The notes: a model not told the origin generated them from the sequence alone. Positions 15,143-22,682 are shown, numbered from the stretch's first letter. The stretch is 43,005 nucleotides of DNA from DATCLS01 sp036563805 (GCA_036563805.1 DATCLS010000084.1:1-43005), one strand, 5' to 3'. Numbers and translations: made by a program.

Positions 15143-15232
15143 TTCCGCCAGCCGCCACCTTCGGGCCCGCCCCGGGGGCCGCCGGTCGTCCGCCGGGCGG
15201 CCCACACGTCCGCCCCGATGCCACGGGCCCGC

Positions 15233-15261
15233 CGGCCGCCACCGACACCCGGTGGCGGCCG
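15233..15261 (-). terminator. Strong hairpin after the M3 peptidase gene
   Basis: CGGCCGCCACCG (15233-15244) pairs exactly with CGGTGGCGGCCG (15250-15261), giving a 12-bp stem with loop ACACC. It starts 20 bp past the M3 stop on the minus strand, a normal terminator position. There is no U tract. Confidence 0.55.
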
Positions 15262-15280
15262 CCGGCGCTGCTCAGGTCCC

Positions 15281-17275
15281 TCAGCCCCCGGCGTCCAGCC
15301 CGCGCCGGGCGAGCAGCGGCTCGATCTGCGGGTCGCGCCCGCGGAAGCGGCGGAACGCCTCCAGCGGGTCGCCGCTCCCGCCCCGGGACAGCACCAGGCG
15401 GCGGAAGCGGTCGCCGTTGGCGCGGGTCAACCCGCCGTTCTCCTCGAACCACCCGACCGTGTCGGCGTCGAGAACCTCGCTCCAGATGTACGAGTAGTAC
15501 CCGGCGCTGTAGCCGCCGGCGAACACGTGGGCGAAGTAGCTGGTGCGGTAGCGGGGCGGCACGAGCCGGAAGGCGACGCCGGCCCCTTCCAGCGCCTGCG
15601 CCTCGAACGCCTCGACGTCGACGGGCTCGCCCTCAGCGCCCAGCTCCCCCTCCCCGACCGAGTGCCAGGCCCAGTCGAGCAGCGCCGCCTCCAGGTACTC
15701 GAGGGTGGCGAAGCCCTGGTTGAACTTCTCCGAAGCGGTGATCTTGTCGACCAGCTCCTGCGGCATCGGCTGGCCGGTCTCGTGGTGGCGGGCGTAGTTG
15801 GCCAGGACCTCGGGCCACGTCGCCCACATCTCGTTGACCTGCGACGGGTACTCGACGAAGTCCCGGGGCACCGACGTGCCCGACACCCGCGGGAACCGCA
15901 CGTCGGACAGTAGGCCGTGCAGGGCGTGCCCGAACTCGTGGAAGGCGGTGCGGACCTCGTCGTAGGTGAGCAGCGTCGGGCCCGACGCCGGCCGGCTGAC
16001 GTTGAGGTTGTTCATCACGACCGGCCGCTCGTCGAGCAGGTGCGACTGGTGGACCAGGTGGTTCATCCACGCCCCGCCCCGCTTGGTCGGCCGGGCGTAG
16101 GGGTCGAGGAGGAACAGGCCGAGCGGCGACCCGTCGTGGTCGAACACCTCGAAGGCCCGGACGTCGGGGTGGTAGCCGGGCAGGTCGGGCCGGTCCCGGA
16201 ACGTGAGGCCGTAGAGCCGCTGGGCGGCGTAGAAGACGCCGTCGCGGTACACCCGGTCGAGCTCGAAGTAGGGCCGCAGCTCGGACTGGTCGAGGTCGTA
16301 GAGCGCCTTGCGGACCTTCTCGGCGTAGAACGACCAGTCCCAGGGCTCGATCGGGAAGCCGGCCTCCTCGGCAAGCGCCTCGGCCTCGCGGCGGGCGTTG
16401 GCCACCGCCGGGCCGCTCAGGCGGCCGAGCATCTCCTCCACCGCCTCGGCGGTCTTGGCGGTCTGGTCGGCCACCGCGTAGGCGGCGTGGCTCGGGTAGC
16501 CGAGCAGGCGGGCCCGCTCGGCCCGGAGGCGGGCCATCCGCACCGCCAGCTCGCGGTTCCCCGCTGCCCGGCCCACCGACAGCTCGTGAAGCCGGCGGCG
16601 CACGTCGCGGTTGGTCAGCTCGGCCAGGGCCGGCTGGTTGGTGTAGTTGAGCAGCGGCAGGCGCCAGGTGCCGTCGCCCTGGTCGGCGGCGGCGATCGCC
16701 GCCTCGGACAGGCCGTCGAGCAAGGCCGGGTCGTCCACGACCAGGCCCTCCTCGGTGGCGGCGTCGAGCAGCGCCTGCTGGAAGGCGGTCGACAGCCGGG
16801 ACAGCTCGAGGTTGATCTCCCGCAGCCGGGCCTGCTCGGCGTCGCCGAGCTCGGCGCCCGCCCGCACGAAGTCGAGCCGGTAGCGCTCGAGCAGGTAGGC
16901 CTCCTCGGGGTCGGCGCCCTCGACCTGGCGGATCCGCTCGTAGAGGACCCGGTTCATGTGGATGGCGTCCCGGTGCTCGGCCAGCCGGGGCGAGATCTCG
17001 GTCTCCAGGGCCCGGATGGCGTCGGTGGCGTGCGAGGCGGCCACGGTGAAGAACGCGGCGGTGACCCGCCGGAGCAGCCGGCCCGATCGCTCCAGCGGCA
17101 CCATCGTGTTGGCGAACGTGGGCGGCTCGGGGTTCGCCACGATGGCATCGATCTCGGCCAGCTGCTCGGCCATGCCCCGCTCGAACGCGGGCAGGTAGTG
17201 CTCGTCCGCGATCTCGGCGAACGGCGGCAGCTGGTAGGGCAGGGTGCTGGGGACGAAGAGCGGGTTCTCGGCCAC
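15281..17275 (-). CDS. M3 family zinc oligopeptidase (Dcp/OpdA-like)
   Basis: A 664-aa cytosolic metallopeptidase. The zinc motif HEFGHALHGL lies near residue 445 with the third-ligand region about 25 residues on, at DFVEYPSQVNEMWA. AFFTVAASHATDAIRALETE in the N-terminal helical part and GLFLLDPYARPTKRGGAWMN before the active site are typical of dipeptidyl carboxypeptidase/oligopeptidase A. The C-terminal FAHVFAGGYSAGYYSYIWSE is also conserved. Length fits the family. I chose GTG 17275 because GGAGG lies 6 nt upstream and the protein then begins VAENPLF, as relatives do; in-frame starts further upstream add a Gly-rich tail. It cleaves short peptides in protein turnover and appears monocistronic. 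Confidence 0.92.
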   Translation of the reverse strand: MAENPLFVPSTLPYQLPPFAEIADEHYLPAFERGMAEQLAEIDAIVANPEPPTFANTMVPLERSGRLLRRVTAAFFTVAASHATDAIRALETEISPRLAEHRDAIHMNRVLYERIRQVEGADPEEAYLLERYRLDFVRAGAELGDAEQARLREINLELSRLSTAFQQALLDAATEEGLVVDDPALLDGLSEAAIAAADQGDGTWRLPLLNYTNQPALAELTNRDVRRRLHELSVGRAAGNRELAVRMARLRAERARLLGYPSHAAYAVADQTAKTAEAVEEMLGRLSGPAVANARREAEALAEEAGFPIEPWDWSFYAEKVRKALYDLDQSELRPYFELDRVYRDGVFYAAQRLYGLTFRDRPDLPGYHPDVRAFEVFDHDGSPLGLFLLDPYARPTKRGGAWMNHLVHQSHLLDERPVVMNNLNVSRPASGPTLLTYDEVRTAFHEFGHALHGLLSDVRFPRVSGTSVPRDFVEYPSQVNEMWATWPEVLANYARHHETGQPMPQELVDKITASEKFNQGFATLEYLEAALLDWAWHSVGEGELGAEGEPVDVEAFEAQALEGAGVAFRLVPPRYRTSYFAHVFAGGYSAGYYSYIWSEVLDADTVGWFEENGGLTRANGDRFRRLVLSRGGSGDPLEAFRRFRGRDPQIEPLLARRGLDAGG

Positions 17276-17426
17276 GGACGCCTCCACGGTCACGGCTCCC
17301 GGGCAGCCTACGGAGCCCCGCGCCGGCCCGGCGCCGCCACCCGCGGTCCCGCCCCCGTCGACGCCCCGGGCCACTCGTCCCGGGCCGCACGACCTGGCCG
17401 GCCGACCCGGCCGGACGGGCGGGCGC

Positions 17427-18179
17427 CTACCCGGCCGTCCAGCCCCCGTCGACGACGATGTAGGTGCCGGTCACGTACGAGGCGTCGTCGGAGGCCAGGA
17501 AGGCGGCCACCGCGGCCACCTCGTCCGGGTGCCCGGCCCGGTCGAGCGCCGCCTTGGCCGCCGACTGCTTGACCAGTTCGGGATAGCGCTCCTCGCCCAT
17601 GAGCGTCATGCCGGTCGGGTAGATGAACCCGGGGCAGATGGCGTTGACCCGGACGTTGGCCCGCCCCCACTCCCGGGCCGCCGTGCGGGTCAGCGACAGG
17701 ATGGCGGCCTTGGAGGCCCCGTAGGGGCCGGTCGTCTCGGACGAGATCAGACCGCCGACCGACGACCAGTTCACGATCGACCCGCCGCCGCTCTCGACCA
17801 GGGCGGGGATGGCGTACTTCATGCCCAGGAACACGCTGTCGAGGTTGATGGCCATGAGCTGGTGCCAGGCCTCCTGGTCGACCTCGGGGATGGGCGCCTG
17901 GGCGATGCCGGCCACGCCGACCACGTTGCACAGCACGTCGAGCCGGCCGTGACGGCCGACGGCCGTCGCCACCATCGCCTCGACGTCGGCGGCCTTGGTC
18001 ACGTCGGCCCGGAGCGGCGTGATGGCGTCGGGCATCTGGGCCGCGGTCTCCTCCTCGGCTCCGGAGATGTCGACTGCCACCACCTTGGCGCCGTCCCGCG
18101 CCAGGCGCAGCGCAGTGGATCGGCCCTGCCCGATCCCCGCACCGGTGACGATGGCGACCTTCCCGTCCAGATTGGGCAT
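17427..18179 (-). CDS. Short-chain dehydrogenase/reductase (SDR)
   Basis: A 250-aa classical SDR. The cofactor loop is VTGAGIGQGRSTALRLA, and VVAVDIS with Asp at the end of strand 2 favours NAD(H). The usual NNAG is CNVVG here. The catalytic triad is kept as Ser in NWSSVGGL and Tyr/Lys in GPYGASKAAIL, and the C-terminus is VTGTYIVVDGGWTAG. ATG 18179 has AGGAGA 7 nt upstream. It is followed on the opposite side by the cupin gene (64 bp apart, same strand), so it may be the last gene of a cupin-SDR transcript. The substrate is unknown; the neighbours suggest oxidation of an alcohol in a ring or terpenoid catabolic route. Confidence 0.9.
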   Translation of the reverse strand: MPNLDGKVAIVTGAGIGQGRSTALRLARDGAKVVAVDISGAEEETAAQMPDAITPLRADVTKAADVEAMVATAVGRHGRLDVLCNVVGVAGIAQAPIPEVDQEAWHQLMAINLDSVFLGMKYAIPALVESGGGSIVNWSSVGGLISSETTGPYGASKAAILSLTRTAAREWGRANVRVNAICPGFIYPTGMTLMGEERYPELVKQSAAKAALDRAGHPDEVAAVAAFLASDDASYVTGTYIVVDGGWTAG

Positions 18180-18243
18180 GTGGCTTCTCCTGCTCGCTCG
18201 CGCTGCCTCGTCCGCTCTCGTCCCCGCCGCGTCCCCGCGCCCG

Positions 18244-18795
18244 TCAGCCCGCGCCGCGGTTGGCCCGGAACAGCGGCCCCTCGGTGATGGCCCGCCACGC
18301 CTCGAGGTTGGTCTCCACGGCCCGCTTGGCCCGCTCCAGCCGGTCGTCGGGGTTGTCGGTGTAGATGACCGTCACCTGGTCGCGGTCGCGGAAGATCTCG
18401 AGCACCTCCACGCCCTCGGGACCGGCCGTGTAGTAGTAGGGGTTCCCGGCCTTCACGGTGAAGGCGTCGCCGGGCCGCAGGCGTTCCTCGCCCATGAAGC
18501 CGACGACCTCGCCCGACAGCACGACGTACAGGCTGTCGACGTCGTGCATGTGGCGGAACAGCGGGAAGTTGGGCTTGAAGAACAGGTAGACGACCGACAG
18601 CCCGCCCTCGCCCGGGGGCTGGTGGACGAGCAGCCGGCTGATCGAGCAGTCGGTGGCGGCCAGCGTGACCGCCGTCTCGCGCAGCTCCTCGTTGCCGGCG
18701 AAGTCGCTGGTCACGGCGCCGCTCTCCTCGAGCAGCGGCGCGTCGGCGGCCCGGTAGATCCTGACGGCGCTCGTCGTCTCGTCGGCGGTCGACAT
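18244..18795 (-). CDS. Cupin-domain protein
   Basis: A 183-aa single-domain cupin. The first metal motif is approximated by NFPLFRHMHDVDSLYVVLSG, with two His and a following Gly turn. The second half has FMGEERLRPGDAFTVKAGNP followed by YYYTAGPEGVEVLEIFRD, where His and Asn of the second motif are not clear. It could be a dioxygenase-like or sugar-binding cupin, or a non-catalytic sensor. ATG 18795 has GGGGGAG 6 nt upstream. The palindrome at 18838-18851 and a TACTAT -10-like box lie just upstream and resemble the VOC promoter, so both genes probably answer the same regulator. Confidence 0.78.
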   Translation of the reverse strand: MSTADETTSAVRIYRAADAPLLEESGAVTSDFAGNEELRETAVTLAATDCSISRLLVHQPPGEGGLSVVYLFFKPNFPLFRHMHDVDSLYVVLSGEVVGFMGEERLRPGDAFTVKAGNPYYYTAGPEGVEVLEIFRDRDQVTVIYTDNPDDRLERAKRAVETNLEAWRAITEGPLFRANRGAG

Positions 18796-18837
18796 GGCTC
18801 TCCCCCTCATCGTCGGCGGGCCCACCCTAGCGCATAG

Positions 18838-18851
18838 TAAGCGAACGCTCA
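18838..18851. promoter_or_regulatory. Operator copy 1 (before cupin gene)
   Basis: TAAGCGAACGCTCA holds the palindromic core AGCG-AA-CGCT. It matches copy 2 (19310-19323, read on the other strand) at 13 of 14 positions. On the minus strand TGAGCGTTCGCT is followed directly by TACTAT, a -10-like box for the cupin gene. Confidence 0.6.
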
Positions 18852-18884
18852 CCCCTCTTCCGAGGCCGGCTCGGGACCCCGCGA

Positions 18885-19310
18885 TCAGGCCAGCGCGGCG
18901 GGGTCCAAGCCGAAGATCTCGTGGCGGACCACCCGCAGGGCCCCGCCGGGCCCGGGGCGGTGGTGCTGCACCTGGTCGTACACCGACCGGGGGGCGTACG
19001 GGCCGGGCCCGTCGAGCGTGTAGGCCACCGCGGTGTACTCGACGACCGTCGTGTCGCCGTCGAGCTCGGCCCGGAGGTTGGCGATGACGTGCCGGCTGCG
19101 CCCGGCGTGGCGGGCCGTGCCCCGCACCATCGTGTCCTTGATGGCGGCCCGGCCGACGGCGCCGAGGAACACGGCGTCGTCGGCGTAGAGCGCCACGGCG
19201 CCGTCGACGTCGCCGGCGTCGAGCCGGGCGAACACCTCGGCCACGAGGGCCTGGGACGCCAGCAGCCGGGCGGCCGCGGCGGGGGTGGGGACCTGTCCGG
19301 GATTGTGCAT
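18885..19310 (-). CDS. SnoaL/NTF2-like family protein
   Basis: A 141-aa cone-fold protein: LVAEVFARLDAGDVDGAVAL, then YADDAVFLGAVGRAAIKDTM, and VVEYTAVAYTL in a beta sheet near residue 95. This is the layout of SnoaL_4/NTF2-like isomerases, hydratases and dehydrating enzymes such as scytalone dehydratase or limonene epoxide hydrolase relatives, so the reaction stays open. The ATG at 19308-19310 has no ribosome site in front of it, and the operator overlaps the start codon, which suggests a very short or absent leader. The gene is divergent from the VOC gene, with only 23 bp between starts. Confidence 0.78.
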   Translation of the reverse strand: MHNPGQVPTPAAAARLLASQALVAEVFARLDAGDVDGAVALYADDAVFLGAVGRAAIKDTMVRGTARHAGRSRHVIANLRAELDGDTTVVEYTAVAYTLDGPGPYAPRSVYDQVQHHRPGPGGALRVVRHEIFGLDPAALA

Positions 19311-19323
19311 GAGCGTTCGCTAA
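19310..19323. promoter_or_regulatory. Operator copy 2 (SnoaL/VOC divergent promoter)
   Basis: TGAGCGTTCGCTAA is the reverse complement of TTAGCGAACGCTCA, which differs from copy 1 at one base. It overlaps the SnoaL start codon and the promoter of the VOC gene. A dimeric TetR- or MarR-type repressor would cover both promoters at once. Confidence 0.6.
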
Positions 19324-19333
19324 CCTAGCGGAG
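19321..19333 (+). promoter_or_regulatory. Probable leaderless promoter of the VOC gene
   Basis: TAACCT (19321-19326) fits TANNNT and is followed by 7 nt before ATG 19334, the usual spacing of actinobacterial leaderless genes. It directly follows the operator core. Confidence 0.45.
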
Positions 19334-20440
19334 ATGGACGGCTCGGCGATCCCGACCCTCCGGGGCGTGCAGGACCTCACGATCACCGTCGCCGACCTCG
19401 ACGCAGCCACCGCCTGCTTCACCGGGCTGTTCGGCGCGGCCCCCATCGCCGGGTCCGGGCCGTGGCGCGACGAGCGGCGCTCGTCGCTGCGGACCTACCT
19501 GAACGCCGACGTGCGGGCGGTCATCCACGGCGAGCGGGCGCTGCGCACCCCGTTCCTCAACCTGCGCCTGATCCAGGCCACCTACCCCGGCCAGCGCACG
19601 GTGTGGCCGGGCATGCTCGATGTCGGCGGCTGGCACCTGGCCGGCTACGTCGATGACATCGACGCCGCCGTGGCGTTCCTCGACGAGCACGACGTGTACG
19701 TGCTCGGGCCGGGCAAGAAGCCGACCACCAACCCACCCGAGGTCGGCGAGGGCTCCTACGCGGTCCACGGCATGACCGCGTTCGGGTTCCACTTCGAGCT
19801 GCTCACCTACCCGAACGGCCGGGCCTACATGACCGACTTCCCCGGGCGCCTGTGGAACCCGGCCCAGCCCGACCGCGGCGCCACCCTGCGCACGTCGGCC
19901 CTGCCCGCCCTGCCCGGCTTCCGGGGGTTCGAGCACCTCAGCTTGGCCGTGGCCGACATCGAGGAGGCGAGCCGGTTCTTCGAGGGCGTCCTCGGCTGTG
20001 AGCGCTTCTACGACATGGGCCCGGTCGAGGACCGGCACGGCAGCGGGTTCGGCGCCTACGCCAACGTCGACGCCCGGGTGCACGTGTCGACCGTGCGGCT
20101 GTTCCGCAGCCCCTACCTCAACTTCGAGCTGATCGAGCCGCACTACCCCGGGCAGAACCGCACGTGGCCCCAGCTGCTCGACGTCGGCGGCTGGCGGCTC
20201 GGGCTGGCCGTGGACGACCTGGACGCCGCCCTCGCCGGGCTGCGCGACCTGGTCGACCGGCACGACCTGGCCATCCGCGTGCTCGGCGAGCCCCGGACCG
20301 AGCCCGTGGCGGCCGGCGGCGCCACCCGGCGCTCGGTGTCGTGCCTCACCCCGTTCGGCCTCTACTTCGAGCTGCTCGAGGGACCGGCCGAGGCGTCGGA
20401 CGCCGGGGCCGGGTGGCACCCGGCCCACCCCGAGCGCTGA
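19334..20440 (+). CDS. Two-domain VOC superfamily protein (dioxygenase/glyoxalase-like)
   Basis: A 368-aa protein made of two homologous VOC halves. Residues 12-170 start VQDLTITVADLDAATACFTG; residues 195-360 start FEHLSLAVADIEEASRFFEG. The centres also correspond: FLNLRLIQATYPGQRTVWPG with DVGGWHLAGYVDDIDAA, against YLNFELIEPHYPGQNRTWPQ with DVGGWRLGLAVDDLDAA. The first metal-ligand position is His in half 2 (EHL) but Asp in half 1, so only one half may bind metal, as in type I extradiol dioxygenases. The ring-cleaving or other substrate is unknown. The divergent SnoaL gene and shared operator put it in the 17427-20440 regulon. Confidence 0.8.
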   Translation: MDGSAIPTLRGVQDLTITVADLDAATACFTGLFGAAPIAGSGPWRDERRSSLRTYLNADVRAVIHGERALRTPFLNLRLIQATYPGQRTVWPGMLDVGGWHLAGYVDDIDAAVAFLDEHDVYVLGPGKKPTTNPPEVGEGSYAVHGMTAFGFHFELLTYPNGRAYMTDFPGRLWNPAQPDRGATLRTSALPALPGFRGFEHLSLAVADIEEASRFFEGVLGCERFYDMGPVEDRHGSGFGAYANVDARVHVSTVRLFRSPYLNFELIEPHYPGQNRTWPQLLDVGGWRLGLAVDDLDAALAGLRDLVDRHDLAIRVLGEPRTEPVAAGGATRRSVSCLTPFGLYFELLEGPAEASDAGAGWHPAHPER

Positions 20441-20534
20441 CGGTGTCCGCACCGCGCCGATGGCCGGGCCCACACCACGGACGTCCCGGTCGGACCCGCC
20501 GCCCCTGGGGTCCCGACGGCCCCCCGTCCCGGAT

Positions 20535-20561
20535 CCCCGACGCCCCCACCCCGCGTCGGGG
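20535..20561 (+). terminator. Hairpin downstream of the VOC gene
   Basis: CCCCGACGC (20535-20543) pairs exactly with GCGTCGGGG (20553-20561) over a 9-nt C-rich loop. It is followed by GATT, not a T tract. It starts 95 bp after the VOC stop and 46 bp before the next small gene. Confidence 0.4.
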
Positions 20562-20606
20562 GATTCCCCGAATGTCGACGGCGCCCCGATCGCGGACACT
20601 GGGGGC

Positions 20607-20840
20607 ATGACCGCAGTGACCGTCCCCGGTACCCCCGCCCGCCTCCAGCAGCGCGCCCGGCGCCTGCGCGCCGAGGCCGCCTCGGTCCACCCGGTGCTGG
20701 CTGCGGCCTACGTCCGCCGAGCGGCCGAGCTCGAGCTCGACGCCCTGATCGAGGCGATCTGGAACCCGCCGGTCGACCTGGGCGACGGGCCGCCGCCCGG
20801 CCTCCCCGAGATGCCGGCCACCGACCGCCGCGCCGCCTGA
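20607..20840 (+). CDS. Small hypothetical protein, 77 aa
   Basis: Not a family I recognise. The protein is mostly one amphipathic helical stretch rich in Arg, Ala and Glu (PARLQQRARRLRAEAASVHP followed by VLAAAYVRRAAELELDALIE) and ends in a Pro/Gly-rich tail. ATG 20607 is preceded by a G-run. A real but uncharacterised cytosolic peptide is plausible. Its compact helical pattern and start site argue against a shadow frame, but support is limited. Confidence 0.5.
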   Translation: MTAVTVPGTPARLQQRARRLRAEAASVHPVLAAAYVRRAAELELDALIEAIWNPPVDLGDGPPPGLPEMPATDRRAA

Positions 20841-20912
20841 CCGGCGCGCACCGGCTCGCCGGGCCGCCAGCCGACCAGCCGCGGGCCCAGCCGGAGCCGA
20901 CCAGCCGCGGGC

Positions 20913-21113
20913 CTAACGGGAGCGGACGAAGTTGTCGGTCCGCACCAGGTCGACGATCTCGACGCACTCGTAGCGCTCGCCCAGCCTGCGCTGGGCCAGC
21001 CGCTCGGCGGCGAGCGCGTCGGGCGCCTCGACCTCGAGCGCGGCGTACTGCCCGATCGACAGCACGTCGGCGACGCACAAGTAGGTCCTCGTCTCGTGGA
21101 CGTCTGCGTTCAT
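20913..21113 (-). CDS. Small hypothetical protein, 66 aa
   Basis: I do not recognise the family. The 66 residues read as an ordinary folded protein (MNADVHETRTYLCVADVLSI, then LEVEAPDALAAERLAQRRLG and YECVEIVDLVRTDNFVRSR), with two Cys and an alternating beta-alpha-beta feel. ATG 21113 has GAGGTGG 8 nt upstream. The composition is balanced, unlike the Arg/Pro-rich shadow frames around it. It is divergent from the subtilase gene and shares a 228-bp intergenic region with it. Confidence 0.6.
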   Translation of the reverse strand: MNADVHETRTYLCVADVLSIGQYAALEVEAPDALAAERLAQRRLGERYECVEIVDLVRTDNFVRSR

Positions 21114-21274
21114 GCCTGTCCACCTCGTCTCCAGTGAGCCCCCAGCACACACCCGGGGCAGGCTCCTGCGCAGGAGTACCGGTCACTCCCCCTGACCGCC
21201 CCCTCCCCCACCTCGATGGTGCACGCGGGGTTCCGCCCGGGGTCCGTCGAGGTGCGCAGGAGACCGCCGAGGTT

Positions 21275-21280
21275 TAGCAT
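21275..21280 (+). promoter_or_regulatory. Candidate -10 box of the subtilase gene
   Basis: TAGCAT (21275-21280) is a TANNNT-type -10 element in a G+C-rich setting. It would give a transcript starting near 21287 with a leader of about 55 nt that contains the foldable element below. Confidence 0.4.
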
Positions 21281-21289
21281 GCCCGTGGG

Positions 21290-21337
21290 GACCTTGGGGC
21301 CGGGTTCCCGTGCGGGGGAATCGAAGGTCTGGGGGAA
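21290..21337 (+). promoter_or_regulatory. Structured subtilase leader with two alternative pairings
   Basis: GACCTT (21290-21295) pairs with AAGGTC (21324-21329), enclosing GGTTCCC (21303-21309) paired to GGGAATC (21316-21322), with one G-U pair and a 6-nt loop. GGGGGAA occurs twice: at 21314-21320 inside the stem, and at 21331-21337 in the ribosome-binding region 4 nt before ATG 21342. TTCCC can pair with only one of them, so the RNA could switch between an open and a blocked start. I cannot match it to a named riboswitch. Confidence 0.4.
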
Positions 21338-21341
21338 CAGC

Positions 21342-22622
21342 ATGGGGAAGCTCGCGACCGCGCGTCGGCTCGTCGCCGTCGGCGCGCTCACCCTGGCCGG
21401 CGCGCTCGGCGCCGCCACCGTCTCGCCGGCGGCCGCCGCGCCGGCCGGAACGGCGGGATCGTCCGGAGCGGCGGCATCGGCCCGATCGGCCGACGCGGCC
21501 AGCGCCGTCGGCGACGCGCAAGCCGCCGGCGGCTCGACATGGATCGTGACGCTGGAGTCCGGCGCCGCCGGCGGCGACGTGTCGGCCGCGGCCCGCACCC
21601 AGCTCGACGACCACCGGCCCGGCGCCCGCCCGCTGCGGGTGTTCCGGCACGCCCTGCGGGGCTACACGGCGCGGCTCACCGCGGCCGAGGCCCGGGCCCT
21701 GGCCGACGAGCCCGGCGTCGCCCGGGTCGAGCCCGACGTGACCGTCCGGGCGTTCGACACGCAGCCGAACGCGCCCTGGGGGCTCGACCGCATCGACCAG
21801 CGCACCCGGCCGCTGTCCGGCACCTACACCTACGGCCCGACCGGCCAGGGCGTGACCGCCTACGTGATCGACACCGGCATCCGCCTGTCGCACCGCGACT
21901 TCGGCGGCCGGGCGGTGTCGGGCTTCGACGCCGTCGACGGCGGCTCGGCCGACGACTGCAACGGCCATGGCACCCACGTCGCCTCGACCGTGGGCGGCTC
22001 GACCTACGGCGTGGCCAAGGGGGTGCAGCTGGTGGCCGTGCGGGTCCTGGACTGCAACGGCAACGGCTCGGCCTCGGGCGTCATCGCCGGCATCGACTGG
22101 GCCGTCGGCCACCACCAGGCCGGGCAGCCGGCCGTCGCCAACTTCAGCCTGGGCGGCACCGGCAGCACCGCGCTCGACCAGGCCGTCGGCCGGCTCATCG
22201 ACGACGGCGTCACGGTGGTGGCGGCCGCCGGCAACAGCGGCGCCGACGCCTGCGGCACCTCGCCGGCCCGGGTGCCGGCCGTGATCACGGTCGCCGCCAG
22301 CACCCAGTCCGACGCCCTGGCCTCGTTCTCCAACCGGGGCTCGTGCGTCGACGTGATCGCCCCGGGCGTCAACGTGCCCGCGGCCTGGGCGACGAGCGAC
22401 ACGGCCACGAACACGATCAGCGGGACGTCCATGGCGTCACCCCACGTCGCCGGCGCCGTGGCCAAGCACCTGCAGGGGGCGACGGACGCCAGCCCGGCCG
22501 CGGTGTCGGCCGCCATCACGCAGGCGGCGACGCAGGGCCAGATCGCGGGCACGCAGGGCGGCTGCTGGCTGTGGATCTTCTGCACGCCGGCCACACCCAA
22601 CCGCCTGCTGTTCTCCAACTGA
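21342..22622 (+). CDS. Secreted subtilisin-like serine protease (S8, proteinase K type)
   Basis: A 426-aa preproenzyme. Residues 1-35 form a signal peptide (RR, then VAVGALTLAGALGAATVSPA, Ala-rich cleavage site). About 65-140 is the inhibitor I9 propeptide with STWIVTLESG and VARVEPDVTVRAFDTQPNAP before the mature enzyme. The triad is Asp177 (YVIDTGI), His209 (GHGTHVAS) and Ser363 (GTSMASPHVAG), with oxyanion Asn in AAAGNSGADACG. Several Cys in the mature part suggest disulfides. ATG 21342 is the only start that leaves an intact signal peptide. It should be exported and self-processed, degrading extracellular protein. A hairpin terminator follows. Confidence 0.93.
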   Translation: MGKLATARRLVAVGALTLAGALGAATVSPAAAAPAGTAGSSGAAASARSADAASAVGDAQAAGGSTWIVTLESGAAGGDVSAAARTQLDDHRPGARPLRVFRHALRGYTARLTAAEARALADEPGVARVEPDVTVRAFDTQPNAPWGLDRIDQRTRPLSGTYTYGPTGQGVTAYVIDTGIRLSHRDFGGRAVSGFDAVDGGSADDCNGHGTHVASTVGGSTYGVAKGVQLVAVRVLDCNGNGSASGVIAGIDWAVGHHQAGQPAVANFSLGGTGSTALDQAVGRLIDDGVTVVAAAGNSGADACGTSPARVPAVITVAASTQSDALASFSNRGSCVDVIAPGVNVPAAWATSDTATNTISGTSMASPHVAGAVAKHLQGATDASPAAVSAAITQAATQGQIAGTQGGCWLWIFCTPATPNRLLFSN

Positions 22623-22652
22623 CCGACCTGACCGACACCGCCGAGCGCTGAG

Positions 22653-22682
22653 CGGTGCGTCGCCCGACCGGGCGGCGCACCG
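22653..22682 (+). terminator. Long hairpin after the subtilase gene
   Basis: CGGTGCGTCGCCC (22653-22665) pairs with GGGCGGCGCACCG (22670-22682), giving 13 bp with one G-U and a 4-nt loop. It lies 31 nt after the stop. No T tract, but it is the strongest stem in the gap. Confidence 0.6.

Larger units (their letters stand above)
14968..15280. other. 313-bp region without a gene
   Basis: This is the upstream region of the helicase gene and the downstream region of the M3 peptidase gene, both on the minus strand. No frame looks like protein. It contains two strong palindromes built from the same word (15102-15142 and 15233-15261). Near 14990-15030 a GGCC/ACC-type imperfect stem falls in the probable helicase leader. 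Confidence 0.5.

Noticed and set aside
21290..21337. Known c-di-AMP (ydaO-type) or c-di-GMP riboswitch in front of the subtilase gene
   Set aside because: The GGGGGAA word recalls ydaO leaders, but the element is too short and the conserved core of either class is not present. Kept only as an unnamed structured leader.
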